Assembly (NCBI GenBank): GCA_026770575.1
Contig: MU657185.1
Coordinates: forward strand, 226,168 to 290,167
Length of the DNA stretch: 64,000 nucleotides
DNA from: Pelagophyceae sp. CCMP2097
Taxonomy: Eukaryota; Sar; Pelagophyceae
Direction: 5' to 3'
The stretch's first letter is position 1. Each line of letters starts with the position of its first letter. The notes below the pieces were generated by a model. It worked only from the letters and a program-made list of their open reading frames with translations, was not told the origin of the DNA and ran no database searches. A program made the position numbers and the translations under genes. Below are positions 1 to 10,230 of this stretch, one piece after another.

Positions 1-1
1 C

Positions 2-1977
2 GTCGAGAGCGAGGCTCGGGCTCTGCTCGCGCTGAGACATCATCCGAACATCATCGAGCTCTTTGACATCCGGCACGGCCCCGAGGTCATCTTCTTCGTC
101 ATGGAGCTGGCCGAGACGGACCTGTACAAACACATCGTCAAGCACAAGCCCGACGGCCTCGACCCGTCCGAGGCAAAGCGCATCATGGTGGAGATCGGCG
201 GCGCGGTGTCGCACATGCACCGCCTCTCCATATGCCACCTCGACCTCAAGCCGGAGAACGTGCTGCTCGTCTCGGCGCGGCGGACCGTCAAGCTCTGCGA
301 CTTTGGCAACGCCGCCGTGGGTTACGACGGCGGTCCGACGGTCACCAAGCTCACCGACTTTGTCGGCTCGTGCGGCTTCTTCGCGCCCGAGCTCGCGACG
401 AATAACTCGTATTACGACGGCCGGCTCGCTGACTCGTGGTCCTGCGGCGTCGTCTTCTACGAGATGCTCGGCGGCTTTGGCAACTTCCGCCGCCGCTGGG
501 TCGGGCCGTATACGACCTTCTTCCAGTTAAAGGACGCGGACCAGCTCATGCGCGGCGTCGCGGAGTCCGTCGAGATTGCCAAGGTCGTCCTCCGCAAGAT
601 GATCAAGGCGCTGCATCACGATCCGTTGTTCGTTGCCTGGGGGGGCTCCGACGAGATTGGATTGCCGGCGCTCGACGTCGAGCCGGCCAAACAGCTGGAG
701 AGGCGAGCGCCGACGGAGCAGCTCGAGGACAAGGCGCTCGCCTTTGGACAAACGGCCGCCGTCTTGTTCAAGCTCCTCTTGGTCGACGCAACCCGACGCT
801 CGACTCTTGCCGAGCTCGAGAGGACAGGCTGGTGCGCCGACGCACCGGCGTTCGCTGCCTACTGTGTGGCCGTCGAGGGCCCGTCGGCAGCCCCCGAGGA
901 GCAGGCTCGGAGGCATTATTCGCTAGCGGCTTCTTTGAGTCGCTTCCCCGACTCGCGCGTGCAACGAGGTGCCGCGGCTGAAACTTCGGTGCCGGTACGT
1001 AGATGGGCATCCGCCATTACCGCTCCGGCGAATCGAGACGGATGCGGCAAAGAGGCGAACAAGCGTGTCGCTCCGCCGCTCAACGTGCCCGCGTGCGCAG
1101 ACGGCGACAAGCAAGCGCTCCTCGTAAGTCGTTGGACGCCCCGCCTCGTCGAATAGAGTCGACGCGGCCAATCTTTCGACCCCTTGGCTGTTTCCCACAC
1201 ACGTCGAGAGGAAGAAAACCGCATTGCGTTCTTCCGAGCGAGAATGACACGTAGGCGTCTATCGTGGAATGGACCGCCACGATGAACGCGAACATGGCGG
1301 TCGCCGTGACGCGCGCCAGCGACGCGATGGAGATCGTCTATGCGAACACGACCTGGGAGTCGGTCTTCGGCTGCGCGATCGAAGAAGCGGTCGGGCACCG
1401 GTACGGTGTCGTCTGCAAGGGAGTCGACTCCGCGTCGTCCGACGCCCTCGCGGAGGCGCTCCGGCGTACGGGTAAGGCGTCGGCGGAGCTCGTCTACTAC
1501 CGCTTCGGCGACGCGTCCAGGCCCTTTGCCGCCCGGGTCGTCGCCAAGGCCGTCTTCACCAAGTCGCCGACGGCGCCAGACGCAGCGGGCGGAGGCTACT
1601 ACTTCTTCGCCGTCGCCAAGCTGCAGGCGTCTCCCTGTAGCATCATCCGCGCGGCCGAGTCGCCGGCGCCGTCGCTGTCGCCGCCGCGCTGGAGGCATTT
1701 GGTGCGCATCACGCCCATCACGCCGACCAAGCTCGGCTCTGCGGCGAGCCAGACCACGCTGCAATCCCAGACGCAGTCCCCGGCTGGCCCGAAGCCGGCG
1801 CCCGGCCGCCGCAGCGCGCTCGGCGCCGCCAGGGCCTTCTTCGCCCGGAGCACTTCGTTCTCGGGCAGGCTTCCAAAGACGCCGCGGCCGGTGCACCCGG
1901 CGGGGAAGAGCCGCCTGAGTCCGTCGGCGCGGCACGTGTCCCCCTCGCGCATCCCGCTACTGCCCGATGTAACATAG
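2..1977 (+). CDS. Ser/Thr protein kinase with C-terminal PAS-like domain (5' partial)
   Basis: The gene enters from the left edge already inside the kinase N-lobe. Visible kinase marks are an alpha-C-like SEARALLALRHHPNI segment, the catalytic loop HLDLKPENVLL (HLD in place of HRD), the magnesium loop DFG, and an APE motif followed by DSWSCGVVFYEML. Proposed exons are 2-1123 and 1255-1977; the intron has a GTAAGT donor, a TAG acceptor and phase 0 on both sides. The second exon encodes a PAS-like fold (EIVYANTTWESVFGC) and then a basic, Pro/Ser-rich tail without recognisable domain. Kinase-plus-PAS pairings are usual for sensory or metabolic kinases; here the order is kinase first. The kinase call is firm. 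The PAS call and the fusion rest on the splice inference and could instead be two adjacent genes. Confidence 0.75.
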
Positions 1978-2147
1978 ACGTCCCGGCCCACCCATCACCC
2001 CCGGCCAGGGGCCCGGGCGCAGCCTCAGGCTCAGGGTGTAGCCCCAATGCTGCAATGCAATACAATTGTATGTTGAGTCATTGTTGACAGGGTTTTGGCG
2101 ACCAGAACACCGAACCCTTTTCCGTTGTTCGGGTCTTCCCGCGGCGC

Positions 2148-3168
2148 ATGTGCTTCTGCCTCTGCGCCTGCTTCCCCTGCCTCCGGCGGGACGGCATGCC
2201 GACGACGAGCGCGAAGGGGGGAGCGAAAGAAAAGGGTGAGGCACTGACGTCCAAGGGCGAATGCAAGGAGGAGTGCAAAGAGGAGTGCAAAGCGGCGCCC
2301 GAGGAGAAGTGCAAAGCGGCGCCCGAGCTGGGCTACTGGGACATCCGCGGCCTCGGCGCCCCGCTCAGGATGCTCCTGGCCTACGCGGGCGTCGACTTCA
2401 ATGACGTGCAGTTTGACGACCCGAAGCAGTGGTTCGGCCCCGCGGGCACGCACGCCGGCGCCGGCGGCCGGCGTTCGGAGCTGCGCGCGCGGAACCCGCT
2501 GGCGAACCTGCCGTACGTCGTCGACGGCGATCTTGTCGTGGCGCAGTCGAACGCGTGTCTGCATTACCTCGGCGACAAGTACGACCTCAACGGGCCCGAC
2601 GAGGCAGCCCAACTCCGGTGCCTCCAACTCGTCCAAGAGGTCTACGACCTCCGCAATGGCATGATCGAACTTGCGTGAGAGGCTGAGTCGTTGTCATCGT
2701 CGTTGTGGAGCGGTTCGACGTGAAGGTACCCGCAGAAGAAAAAGAGTCGCGACGCCGCCGAGTTCGCGGCCAACCGAGAGGTCCAGCTCAAGTCTGACCT
2801 CTTCGCCAAGTGCGCCCTTCGTCCGCACTCGCAGGGCGACTTCTGCTTTGCAGGTTTGAGGCCTGGCTCGCACATTACAAGACACCGTTCTTCGGCGGCG
2901 AGGCACCGTGCACGGTCAGTCCCCGCGCGTGCCCCGAAAGGCGGCGACGGCGGTGAGATAGGCGGACTTTCCCATCTGGGAGATGCTGGACCAGTACGAG
3001 AAGCTGGCGACGTCGGTCGGGCAGAGCCTCTTCTCAAAGGAGGGGATCCCGCGGTGCCACGCGTTCCACACGGGGTTCCGAAAACTGCCGCAGCTCCAGG
3101 CGTACTTCGACTCGCCTGCCTACGCGCTCCCCTGCAACGCCACGCAGCACGGCGCCTTCTGGGGCTGA
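2148..3168 (+). CDS. Glutathione S-transferase, mu-like
   Basis: Four exons fit in phase: 2148-2674, 2726-2809, 2854-2914 and 2962-3168, with introns of 51, 44 and 47 bp. The product, about 292 residues, conjugates glutathione to electrophiles. The thioredoxin-like half has the mu-type start LGYWDIRGLGAPLRMLL, with the Tyr expected to activate glutathione, and the glutathione-binding stretch NPLANLPYVV followed by AQSNACLHYLGDKY. The helical C-terminal half (FEAWLAHYKTPFFGGEAP, then FPIWEMLDQYEKLATS) is complete. Unusual is a leader of about 60 residues before the GST fold: it opens with a Cys-rich MCFCLCACFPC that could be acylated, then has a charged repeat (KEECKEECKAAPEEKCKAAPE in essence). 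A later Met at residue 17 could be the true start. Confidence 0.88.
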
Positions 3169-3239
3169 TGCGCTGGCTCCGCGGCGGACCGGCCGGCAAA
3201 GGATGCAATAGTGTAACGTGGCGCCCTGTTGCCGCCCGA

Positions 3240-4872
3240 TCAGGCCTTAAACGTCGCCGTGTCGAGGGACTGCGGGTGCTGCATGGGGTCGAGGTCGTAC
3301 CCGTAGCGTTTTGTCATGGCCTAGTTGTGGCACCCTTTTTCCCGTTGTGGCACCCGTTGTGGCCATGACACCCGTTGTGGCAATTGATGGCACCCTTTTT
3401 CCCGTACGTTTCCCGCTGCGGCGGTCCGGCCGTCGACGCGGGTCGGCGCCTTGACTTGCTCGGCGAGGTCGGCGTCTGCTTGCTCGAGGTCGGCCCAGGT
3501 GATGGAGGGCACCTTGCCCTTGAGCCTCGCGGCTTCGACGTCTGCGGCCGTGGCCACGTGCGGCTCGATGATGGGCTGGACGACCCGACTGCTCGTCGTG
3601 TGGTGGCGGCCGTCGTTGGCGCAGAGCGCGTCGGCGAAGCCCGCCGCGCGGCAGACGTCTCGCGGGCTCGTCTCCTCGACTCGGAACCGCGCGTCCGCGT
3701 ATTGCTCGATGCGCGCGTTTTGCAAGAGCCAGAGCCTCGCGGCGAGGGCGAGGAGCGGCGGCTTGGCGGCGCATTTGAGCTCCGGCTCGACGTTGCAGAG
3801 CCAGACCCAGAAGCGGTCGCCGGCTTTTGTCGACTTGACGATCGAAGAGAGCACGCGCAGCGGGTGCCGCACCTAAACGCGCCGTCGACGAGGCCCCGCC
3901 GGAGCGGCGCGCGCCTGGTGGAGAACGACGCAGAAGCGCTGGTCCCGGAGCGGGTCTGGGTTGTTGATGGCGTACGACTTTGCGTTCCAACTGTACAACC
4001 AGCTGATGCTCCCCCCCGGCCCGAGGCCCTCGTGGTGTACGTGCACGCCCAGGCGGTTGAACATCTCCCACGTAAAGTGCGTCCCCGACCGCTGCACGCC
4101 CGTCACCAAGACCTGCCGCCGCGCGCGAACCGGCGACAAGGGCAGCCTACGTCCCGTGTCGACTCTTCAAGATCTCGCCGTTCAAAGACGCACTTTTGCT
4201 CGGGGCAGGCCGGCTCGACGCGGAGGCCAAGAGCGGCGCGCTGGCATGCGTCGGCGTCTGCCAGAGCGTATTCGTGGAACGCCTCGGGCGCGAGCGCGAC
4301 GCGCCTCGCAGCACACTGCGGCAGCGCAAAGTACGCGTCCGGCCTGCGCGCCTCGTCAGGCCCGGCTTTGATACCAAGAGATGCGCCACTCACGGTGGGC
4401 CCTTGCCCCACGCAGCCTTTGGCCACGGGCTCCCGCCGCCCGCGGGCCCCGCCAACGCAATCTCCTCGGGGCGCGAAGCGAACGGCGCCGGGACAAAGGC
4501 GGTCCTACGAAGCATGGGCGTGCGCGGCTTTCTCGCGGCGCCTCGGGCGTCGGTCCCTCGCCGGCGCAAGGGGTCGCACGGTCGCTTCGGCGGCGGGACG
4601 CCCTGCTGTTGCGGCTCCGGCGGCGCGGGTGGCGTGCCGCGTTCCAGCGCGGCGGCGGCGAGGGCGCGCCACGTGGCGTTGCGCTCTGCGAGGAGGGCGC
4701 CGAGGGCGAAGACGTCTCGGTCGATCATTCTCTGCCTCTGCTCCACGCGGTACAGCGCCAGCTCCAGTTCGCGCACGTCGGGTTCGCCCGCGCCGCCGCA
4801 AAAGAGCAGCCGCAGCGCCACCACGCCCACCAGCGCAACCAGCAGCCAGCGCACGCCGCTCGCGCTCGGCAT
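3240..4872 (-). CDS. Type II membrane sulfotransferase-like protein
   Basis: Five exons join in phase on the minus strand: 4872-4394, 4343-4151, 4112-3915, 3872-3456, 3320-3240, giving 455 residues. Residues 8-25 (VRWLLVALVGVVALRLLF) form a single signal anchor, followed by a short stem, the topology of Golgi sulfotransferases. The 5'-phosphosulfate loop is VLVTGVQRSGTHF near residue 225 and the 3'-phosphate-binding motif is HQVRHPLRVLSSI near 290. The protein should transfer sulfate from PAPS to a glycan or protein in the Golgi; the acceptor cannot be told. The third intron starts with GC rather than GT, and the last (3321-3455) is filled with short tandem repeats. The 38-bp intron at 4113-4150 is the least secure junction. 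Confidence 0.78.
3321..3455 (-). repeat. Intronic tandem repeat (CACCCGTTGTGGC-type)
   Basis: Within the last intron of the sulfotransferase gene, copies of a roughly 12-13 base unit around CACCCGTTGTGG alternate with CACCCTTTTTCCCG. Read through as coding it would give a low-complexity tail. Treating it as an intron restores a normal C-terminus. Confidence 0.7.
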
Positions 4873-5248
4873 TCTTGCAACGCGCGCTTATCGACGCGCC
4901 GGCCAGGCACCTCAGCGCATGGGTCTCCGATGCGAGAGCGGCGCAGCGAGCCACGGCGCCGGCTCAGGCAAAGGGGGGCTGAGCTTCCACTGGCAACAGA
5001 AGGCTTCGAAGCTTCGCGAAGCCCGCCGGCAACATGAGTATCGCTGAAACGCGACCTTGCACTTGGGGGCTCTTGCGAACGCCGCGCCCGCGTCAGGAAG
5101 CCTGGGCGGCAGCGAAAGCGCAGGCGAGTTGCACCTGTGGACGCGACGCACATGGGATCATATACGTTACTCGTGGACGCGACGCACATGGGATCATATA
5201 CGTTACTCGTTGTTTGTGGCTTCGGGGTCTCTCGCGGGCGTCGGCTGC
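4873..5248. other. Intergenic spacer between two minus-strand genes
   Basis: This 376-bp spacer lies upstream of the sulfotransferase gene and downstream of the SHPRH-like gene. The only structure I see is a perfect 36-bp tandem duplication, listed separately. Confidence 0.6.
5137..5208. repeat. Perfect 36-bp tandem duplication
   Basis: The unit beginning GTGGACGCGACGCACATGGG occurs twice head to tail (5137-5172 and 5173-5208) with no mismatch, so the duplication is recent. It lies about 40 bp beyond the stop codon of the SHPRH-like gene. Confidence 0.95.
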
Positions 5249-8200
5249 TCAGCCGGCCTCTGCCTTTTGGAGCATGGTTTCGAGGAGCGAGAAGACGTCT
5301 TTGCGCGTGATGGACGTCTCAAGGACCGTAATGTCGTCCGTCCTCGACTTGCTGCGCCGGAGGAGCCAGATGGCCTCCTCGACGGAGCTGCGGAGGACGT
5401 AGCGGTACACCTTGGTGCGGCCGGGCGAGTCGAGGCGCCGCACGCGCGCCAGAGCCTGCACTTCCAGCGCGGGCGCGAGGCCCGTGTCCAGCAGGAAGAC
5501 GTGCGTCGCGCAGGAGAGGTTCAGCCCGGCGTTGCTCGTCTTGAGCGGCATGAGCAGCGCGGAGACGCCCGACTTGGCGTCTGCGAACGCGGCCAGGATC
5601 TTGGGCGCGGCGCGGCCTCCTCTCAGGAGGAGCGCCTGCACGCCGCGGCTCGCCAAAGCGACGCGCGCGAGGTCCAAAGCGTCGCCCCACTGGCTGAAGA
5701 TGAGGCACTTTTCGCCTTTTGCCGCAACGAGCGCCGCGACGTCGGCGGCGACGCGGTCCAGCTTGGCGCCAAAGTCCGTGCGTGGCGCCGCCGACGGTTC
5801 GCGCGTCTCCACGAGCGCCTGCGTCTTCCAGGGCGCAACGTGCGCCTCGCCGCAGCGGCGGCACAAACAGTCGCCGTCGGCGAGGCTTGAAACGCAGGCG
5901 CCGCAGACCATGTGCGCGCAGGGTGCAATGCGCGCGCCGGCCGCCGTCTCGGGCGTCTGCGCGGCGCTGCAGTTTGCGCACTGCGGCGAAAACTCGCGCT
6001 CGCCGCGCGCCGCGGCGACGGCCCGCGCGTACGCGCCGTTGCGCCGCGCGTCGCGGAGCCGCGCGCGCAGGTCCGCGAGCTCGCTGTCGGCGAGCGCGAG
6101 GCGCGCAGCGAGCTCCGCGGCGCGCGGCAGCGCCGAAGCGGAAATGCGACCCGAAAGCTCGGCGCGGCACTCTCTCAGCGACGCCGACGTCGCGCCGTCC
6201 GCCGCCGCCTCGACGTCGTCGCGCTGGTCCGCGAGCGTGGCCAGCTTTTTCCACCCGGCCGGCGCGCGCGTGCCAAAGGCGCCGTCGACCGTCGCCTTGC
6301 GGAAGGCAACGGAGACGCCCGCCCAGTCGTCTGCGGCGCGCGAGGCGCGCGCGGCCGCCTCGACGTCGCGGCGGAGCGCGCCGAGCGTCATCGCGAGCGC
6401 CTCCGCGGGCGTCGCTCCGCGGGCACCGGCCATGGCGTCGTGCGCGGCGCAGTCCGTAGCTGCAAGGACAAGCTTGACGAGGCCGCTGTCGAACGATCCG
6501 ACGGCCGTCGACACAAAGCCCTTGGCCAGCGAGGCGCGCTTGCGCGTCGAGCAGAGCGCGCAGAGCGTGAGCGCGCCCCACGTCTGGTGCGCGCGCCTCA
6601 GGTTCGCCGGCAGCCGCCAGGCCTGCACGGCGCACCCCATGCACCGCGCGTGCTGCCGCAGCCGCGCCGGCATGGGGAAAGGCGCCGCCACCTCGTCCAG
6701 GAGCCGCGGCACCCGCATCGCGGCCGCCGTCAGGTTCACCGCGACCACCATCGCACCCGGATCCGACACGAGCGCCGCCGCAGAGACCGCGATCGCCGTG
6801 CGGGCCATGTCCCACTGTACGAGCCGATACGCGTAGTTCTCCGCGGCCCTTGCCGCGAGGGCCCGCGCGCCCTGCCGCGCGGCGGGCGCGTCGATGGCGT
6901 CGAACTTTGCCTTGTCGGTGACTTCGATAATGAGCGCTCTCGCGTAGTCGACGGCCTCGTGCCGCGCCGCCGCCGCCGTGCGGAGCAGTTCGACGACCTC
7001 GTCCGCGACGGCCGCCGCGCCGTCGCGGCAGCCGTTGGCGTCCTCGCGCACGCGCGCCGCGCACCAGGCGCGGCACGCGACCTGCAGCCTGACCTCGTGC
7101 AGCCCCACCGTCGTGTTTCGCGGGTCGCCGAGGCCCGCGACGGCGTCTCGCACGCTCTTTGCAATCCGGCACGCGCGGAAGAAGCCGCGCTCGTCGTCGG
7201 CCGCCGCCACCGCGGCGCGGTCCACCAACGCCGGCGCGACGGCATCCGAGGCGCCGCGGAAGAGCGGCGGCGGGCCGCAGCGGAGCTGGTCCTGCGCGAG
7301 GCGCCGCTGCGCCGGCGTCTGGTCCTCGGCGAAGCCCTCGTCGTCGCCAGGGGCGTCGCGCGGCGCGGCCCACGTCCGCGGCCGGCCGGCGAGCGCCCAG
7401 GGCACGCCAAGCTTGCCCGCGCGCCAGAGCTGGAGCCATTCGGCGCGTTGCTTGAAGTTGGCCGGGTCCTGCCAGTCCAACGCGCCGACGATGGCCGCGC
7501 GCACGGCGTCGACCGACGCCTCGACGAACGCCGCGTCGCTCCGCCGCTTGCGCCGCGCCGCGCCGCGCTGTGCCAGCTCCGACACGGCGGCGCCGACGCG
7601 CGCGTGTGCCTCGTGACGCAACGAAAACGCGGCCGCGCGCTCGAGGACCTCTGCGACCAAGTCGCCGGCGCCGGCGTCGACAAAAGCCCAGACGCGCGGC
7701 CAGAGCTGCCGCGGCATTTTGCGCGCCGCCGACGCCGCGCCGAGGCGCCGCTGGCCAGCCATGGCCGACGCGACGCGCCGACGCGACCGCTCGTACGCGA
7801 CGGCGACGGCGCACGCGGCCTCGTCGTGGGTCTGCGGCGACCGCGCGCCCGACGCCCACGGCGAAAAGACACACGACGCGGCAGCGCCCGACGCGGCGTC
7901 GCCCGCAGCGTCGCCCGACGCGGCTTCACCCACGCGTCTGTCGGCGACGCGGCGGTTGGCGACGTTTGCAAACGCGTCGCGGAGCAGCGCGAGACGGTGC
8001 TCGACTTCGAGGCGGCTCAGCGTCGCGGCGACGACGGTGCTCCCCACCGTCGGCCCTTCGGCGCGGTCGTCGTTGGGCCCGGCGTCCGTCACGGCGGCGA
8101 CCTCGTCCTGCGGGGCGCCGTGCCGTGCGAGGCAGAGCGCCTCTAGGAGCGCGGCCGCGCGCACCGCCGCCTTGTTTGGGTACTTCCGCGCCTCTTCAAT

Positions 8201-9994
8201 TTCGTCAATGCCATTTTCGGGCACCAACATCGCCGCGGCCCGGGCCAGCATGGCCTGCGCGAACGACGCCACCGTCGACGCCCCGCGCGCGCCACACCGA
8301 CCCTCGACGCGGCGGAGGACGGCGCCGAGAGAGCTCGGCGCGCTCTCCGCAAGGCGGCGCTCGTCCTGCGTCTGCGCGGGCGAGGCCCTCGACGGCCCGT
8401 CGTCGTCGTCCGCGCCCTCCTCCTGGCCGTCGGCGCACGCCTTTGCAAACGCGCCGGGCCAGCCGCGCGAGTCGGCGCACATCCACTTACCCTCGCCGAC
8501 GTTTGCGCCAGTCGGCAGGCGGCGCCACTTGTCGCAGAGCTCGCACTGCACCCACGACGCTTCTCCGCCGTCGTCGACCGCCGCCGGCGCGTCGGCCTCC
8601 TGCTTGTGCGCGTCGCTGTCGCCGAGCGCGGCGGCCGTGGCGCTGCGGCAGAGCGAGGCGAACGAGGCGCCGTCTGCTTTCTTCGACTTTGCCGCGCCAG
8701 GCGCGTCGCCCGCGGCGAGCAGCGCCTTTGCGTCGCGCGTCGACAACTCGCGCTCGTCGGACTCGAGGCCCGCGCGCTTCGCCGCCAACAGAGCACCGCG
8801 GAGGAGCGCCGCCAGAGCCGGCGCCGTCGCCGCGAGCTCCGCCGCCGACGGCTCGCAGACCACAGTAGGCACGTGGTCCTGCAACTTGAGCCGTAGGTCC
8901 GCCGGCCGCGCGTCGTCCGGCTCGGCGGCGGCGGCGGCGGTCGCCCGCGTCATGGCGATAAGCGCGCGCGCGGGGTCCGCGCCGTCAGCGGCCTCGTGCG
9001 CCGCGTCGGCGGCGCTGCGCCAGATCCAAATCGCGGCGGCGCGGCGCATGTGTTCCAGCGCGGCGCCGCGCGCGGCGGCGTCTGCGGGCCCTGCCATTTG
9101 CAGCGGGTTGCGAACGTTTGCCGTCCACCATTTGGCGTCGCCGTACTGGTCCGCGCCGACGAGCGCCAAAAGATTGTGCATCGCTGCGGCGCCCTTGCCG
9201 AGCGGCGTGCCCGAGATGCCCCAGCGCCGGTCGCTCCGCAGCGCATTCGCCACGGCGGCCCCGGTGCTTGGGCCACCGCTGAGGTCCTGGACCTCGTCGA
9301 CGACGATTCGGCGCCACGCGCCGCCGACCTCGCTGCCCGCGCGGAAGAGCACGGAGAAGAAGCGCTGGTTGCCCGCGAGCTCGGCGCTGCGGAAGTGCTG
9401 CTCGCGCCGCAGCGTGTCCAGGTCGACCAGAACGAGCGCGGCGCCGCGGAGGCGCGAAACCTCGCGCGCCGCGACGGCCAGGTCAAACGGCTTTGGCGGG
9501 CCGTCGTAGCACGCGATTTTCGCGCCGGCGCCCCAGAACCGCGATGCCTCGCGCGCCCACTGCTCGCGGATGGCGTGCGACGGCACGACGACGAGCGTCG
9601 GCCGCCGCGCGCCCGCGGCGCATTCGGCCCAGTCGTGGGATACGACGGCGAGGACGGTCAGCGTCTTGCCGAGGCCCGGCGCGTCTGCGAGGACGCCGCC
9701 GCCCGCGGCGTCGCGGGCCAGCATCCAGCGCACGGCTCGGCGCTGGTGCGGCAGCAGCGAAACGCGCGCGCCAAAGACCTTTCGGAGGCGCGCCGCCGCC
9801 GAAGCGTCGAGGTCCGCGCCGCCGCGCGCCGCCGCGGAGTAGATCGACGCAATCTCCGAAGCCGTCAGCTCCGACGCCGCCACCGCAGGCGCCGCTGCGG
9901 CCGGCAGAGGCATCGTTGCCCGCGCGCCCCGTCCGCGCGCCGGCGTCCGCGCGACCCCCTCCGGGTCCGAGCCGCCGCGGTCGGTCGAGCTCAA
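5249..9994 (-). CDS. SHPRH/RAD5-like SNF2 ATPase with CW zinc finger and RING finger
   Basis: One uninterrupted exon encodes 1,581 residues. The SNF2 N-lobe has PHQRRAVRWML near 82, Walker A DAPGLGKT at 104-111, motif II as DEVQ at about 233, and motif III GISGTPLGK near 259. A CW-type zinc finger (WVQCELCDKWRRLP, then W, C and C) sits near 476-530. A C3HC4 RING (CANC, CAHMVCGAC, CRRCG) lies near 1340-1385. The C-lobe (KCLIFSQWGDALDLA, GLNLSCATHVFLLD, ALARVRRLDSPGRT) closes the ATPase near 1425-1545. A RING inserted between the two ATPase lobes is the SHPRH/RAD5 plan, in which the family polyubiquitylates PCNA in damage tolerance or evicts histones. CW fingers bind methylated H3K4; SHPRH itself carries PHD and H15 modules instead. 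The DEVQ box departs from the usual DEGH/DEAH, so ATPase activity is likely but unproven. Confidence 0.9.
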   Translation of the reverse strand: MSSTDRGGSDPEGVARTPARGRGARATMPLPAAAAPAVAASELTASEIASIYSAAARGGADLDASAAARLRKVFGARVSLLPHQRRAVRWMLARDAAGGGVLADAPGLGKTLTVLAVVSHDWAECAAGARRPTLVVVPSHAIREQWAREASRFWGAGAKIACYDGPPKPFDLAVAAREVSRLRGAALVLVDLDTLRREQHFRSAELAGNQRFFSVLFRAGSEVGGAWRRIVVDEVQDLSGGPSTGAAVANALRSDRRWGISGTPLGKGAAAMHNLLALVGADQYGDAKWWTANVRNPLQMAGPADAAARGAALEHMRRAAAIWIWRSAADAAHEAADGADPARALIAMTRATAAAAAEPDDARPADLRLKLQDHVPTVVCEPSAAELAATAPALAALLRGALLAAKRAGLESDERELSTRDAKALLAAGDAPGAAKSKKADGASFASLCRSATAAALGDSDAHKQEADAPAAVDDGGEASWVQCELCDKWRRLPTGANVGEGKWMCADSRGWPGAFAKACADGQEEGADDDDGPSRASPAQTQDERRLAESAPSSLGAVLRRVEGRCGARGASTVASFAQAMLARAAAMLVPENGIDEIEEARKYPNKAAVRAAALLEALCLARHGAPQDEVAAVTDAGPNDDRAEGPTVGSTVVAATLSRLEVEHRLALLRDAFANVANRRVADRRVGEAASGDAAGDAASGAAASCVFSPWASGARSPQTHDEAACAVAVAYERSRRRVASAMAGQRRLGAASAARKMPRQLWPRVWAFVDAGAGDLVAEVLERAAAFSLRHEAHARVGAAVSELAQRGAARRKRRSDAAFVEASVDAVRAAIVGALDWQDPANFKQRAEWLQLWRAGKLGVPWALAGRPRTWAAPRDAPGDDEGFAEDQTPAQRRLAQDQLRCGPPPLFRGASDAVAPALVDRAAVAAADDERGFFRACRIAKSVRDAVAGLGDPRNTTVGLHEVRLQVACRAWCAARVREDANGCRDGAAAVADEVVELLRTAAAARHEAVDYARALIIEVTDKAKFDAIDAPAARQGARALAARAAENYAYRLVQWDMARTAIAVSAAALVSDPGAMVVAVNLTAAAMRVPRLLDEVAAPFPMPARLRQHARCMGCAVQAWRLPANLRRAHQTWGALTLCALCSTRKRASLAKGFVSTAVGSFDSGLVKLVLAATDCAAHDAMAGARGATPAEALAMTLGALRRDVEAAARASRAADDWAGVSVAFRKATVDGAFGTRAPAGWKKLATLADQRDDVEAAADGATSASLRECRAELSGRISASALPRAAELAARLALADSELADLRARLRDARRNGAYARAVAAARGEREFSPQCANCSAAQTPETAAGARIAPCAHMVCGACVSSLADGDCLCRRCGEAHVAPWKTQALVETREPSAAPRTDFGAKLDRVAADVAALVAAKGEKCLIFSQWGDALDLARVALASRGVQALLLRGGRAAPKILAAFADAKSGVSALLMPLKTSNAGLNLSCATHVFLLDTGLAPALEVQALARVRRLDSPGRTKVYRYVLRSSVEEAIWLLRRSKSRTDDITVLETSITRKDVFSLLETMLQKAEAG

Positions 9995-10230
9995 CAGGGC
10001 CCTCCGACGCTGACGACGAAATTTTCAAGTTCGCGAAATGTCCAGAGCAATCCAGAGCGCCTTGTTCTCCGGGACCCGCGTGGGGCCTTATCGGCGGCGT
10101 CGCACCATCCGCGAGGAGAACGTCGCCCGATCCGTGAAACCGTCTTCGTGACTCAGAAAGGGGCTCCAGAGGCGCCGGTCTCGCAATTGTTCGTCTGAAC
10201 CAAAGGACTTTAGATTCAGACGTGACGCCT

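Noticed and set aside
3321..3455. Coding tail of the sulfotransferase through the tandem repeats
   Set aside because: It gives a low-complexity Cys/His tail, whereas a 135-bp intron joins in phase to a normal C-terminus ending at 3240.
5912..8146. A 744-codon plus-strand open frame opposite the SHPRH-like gene
   Set aside because: It is Arg-rich with no domain and arises because GC-rich codons of the true minus-strand gene lack stops on the other strand.
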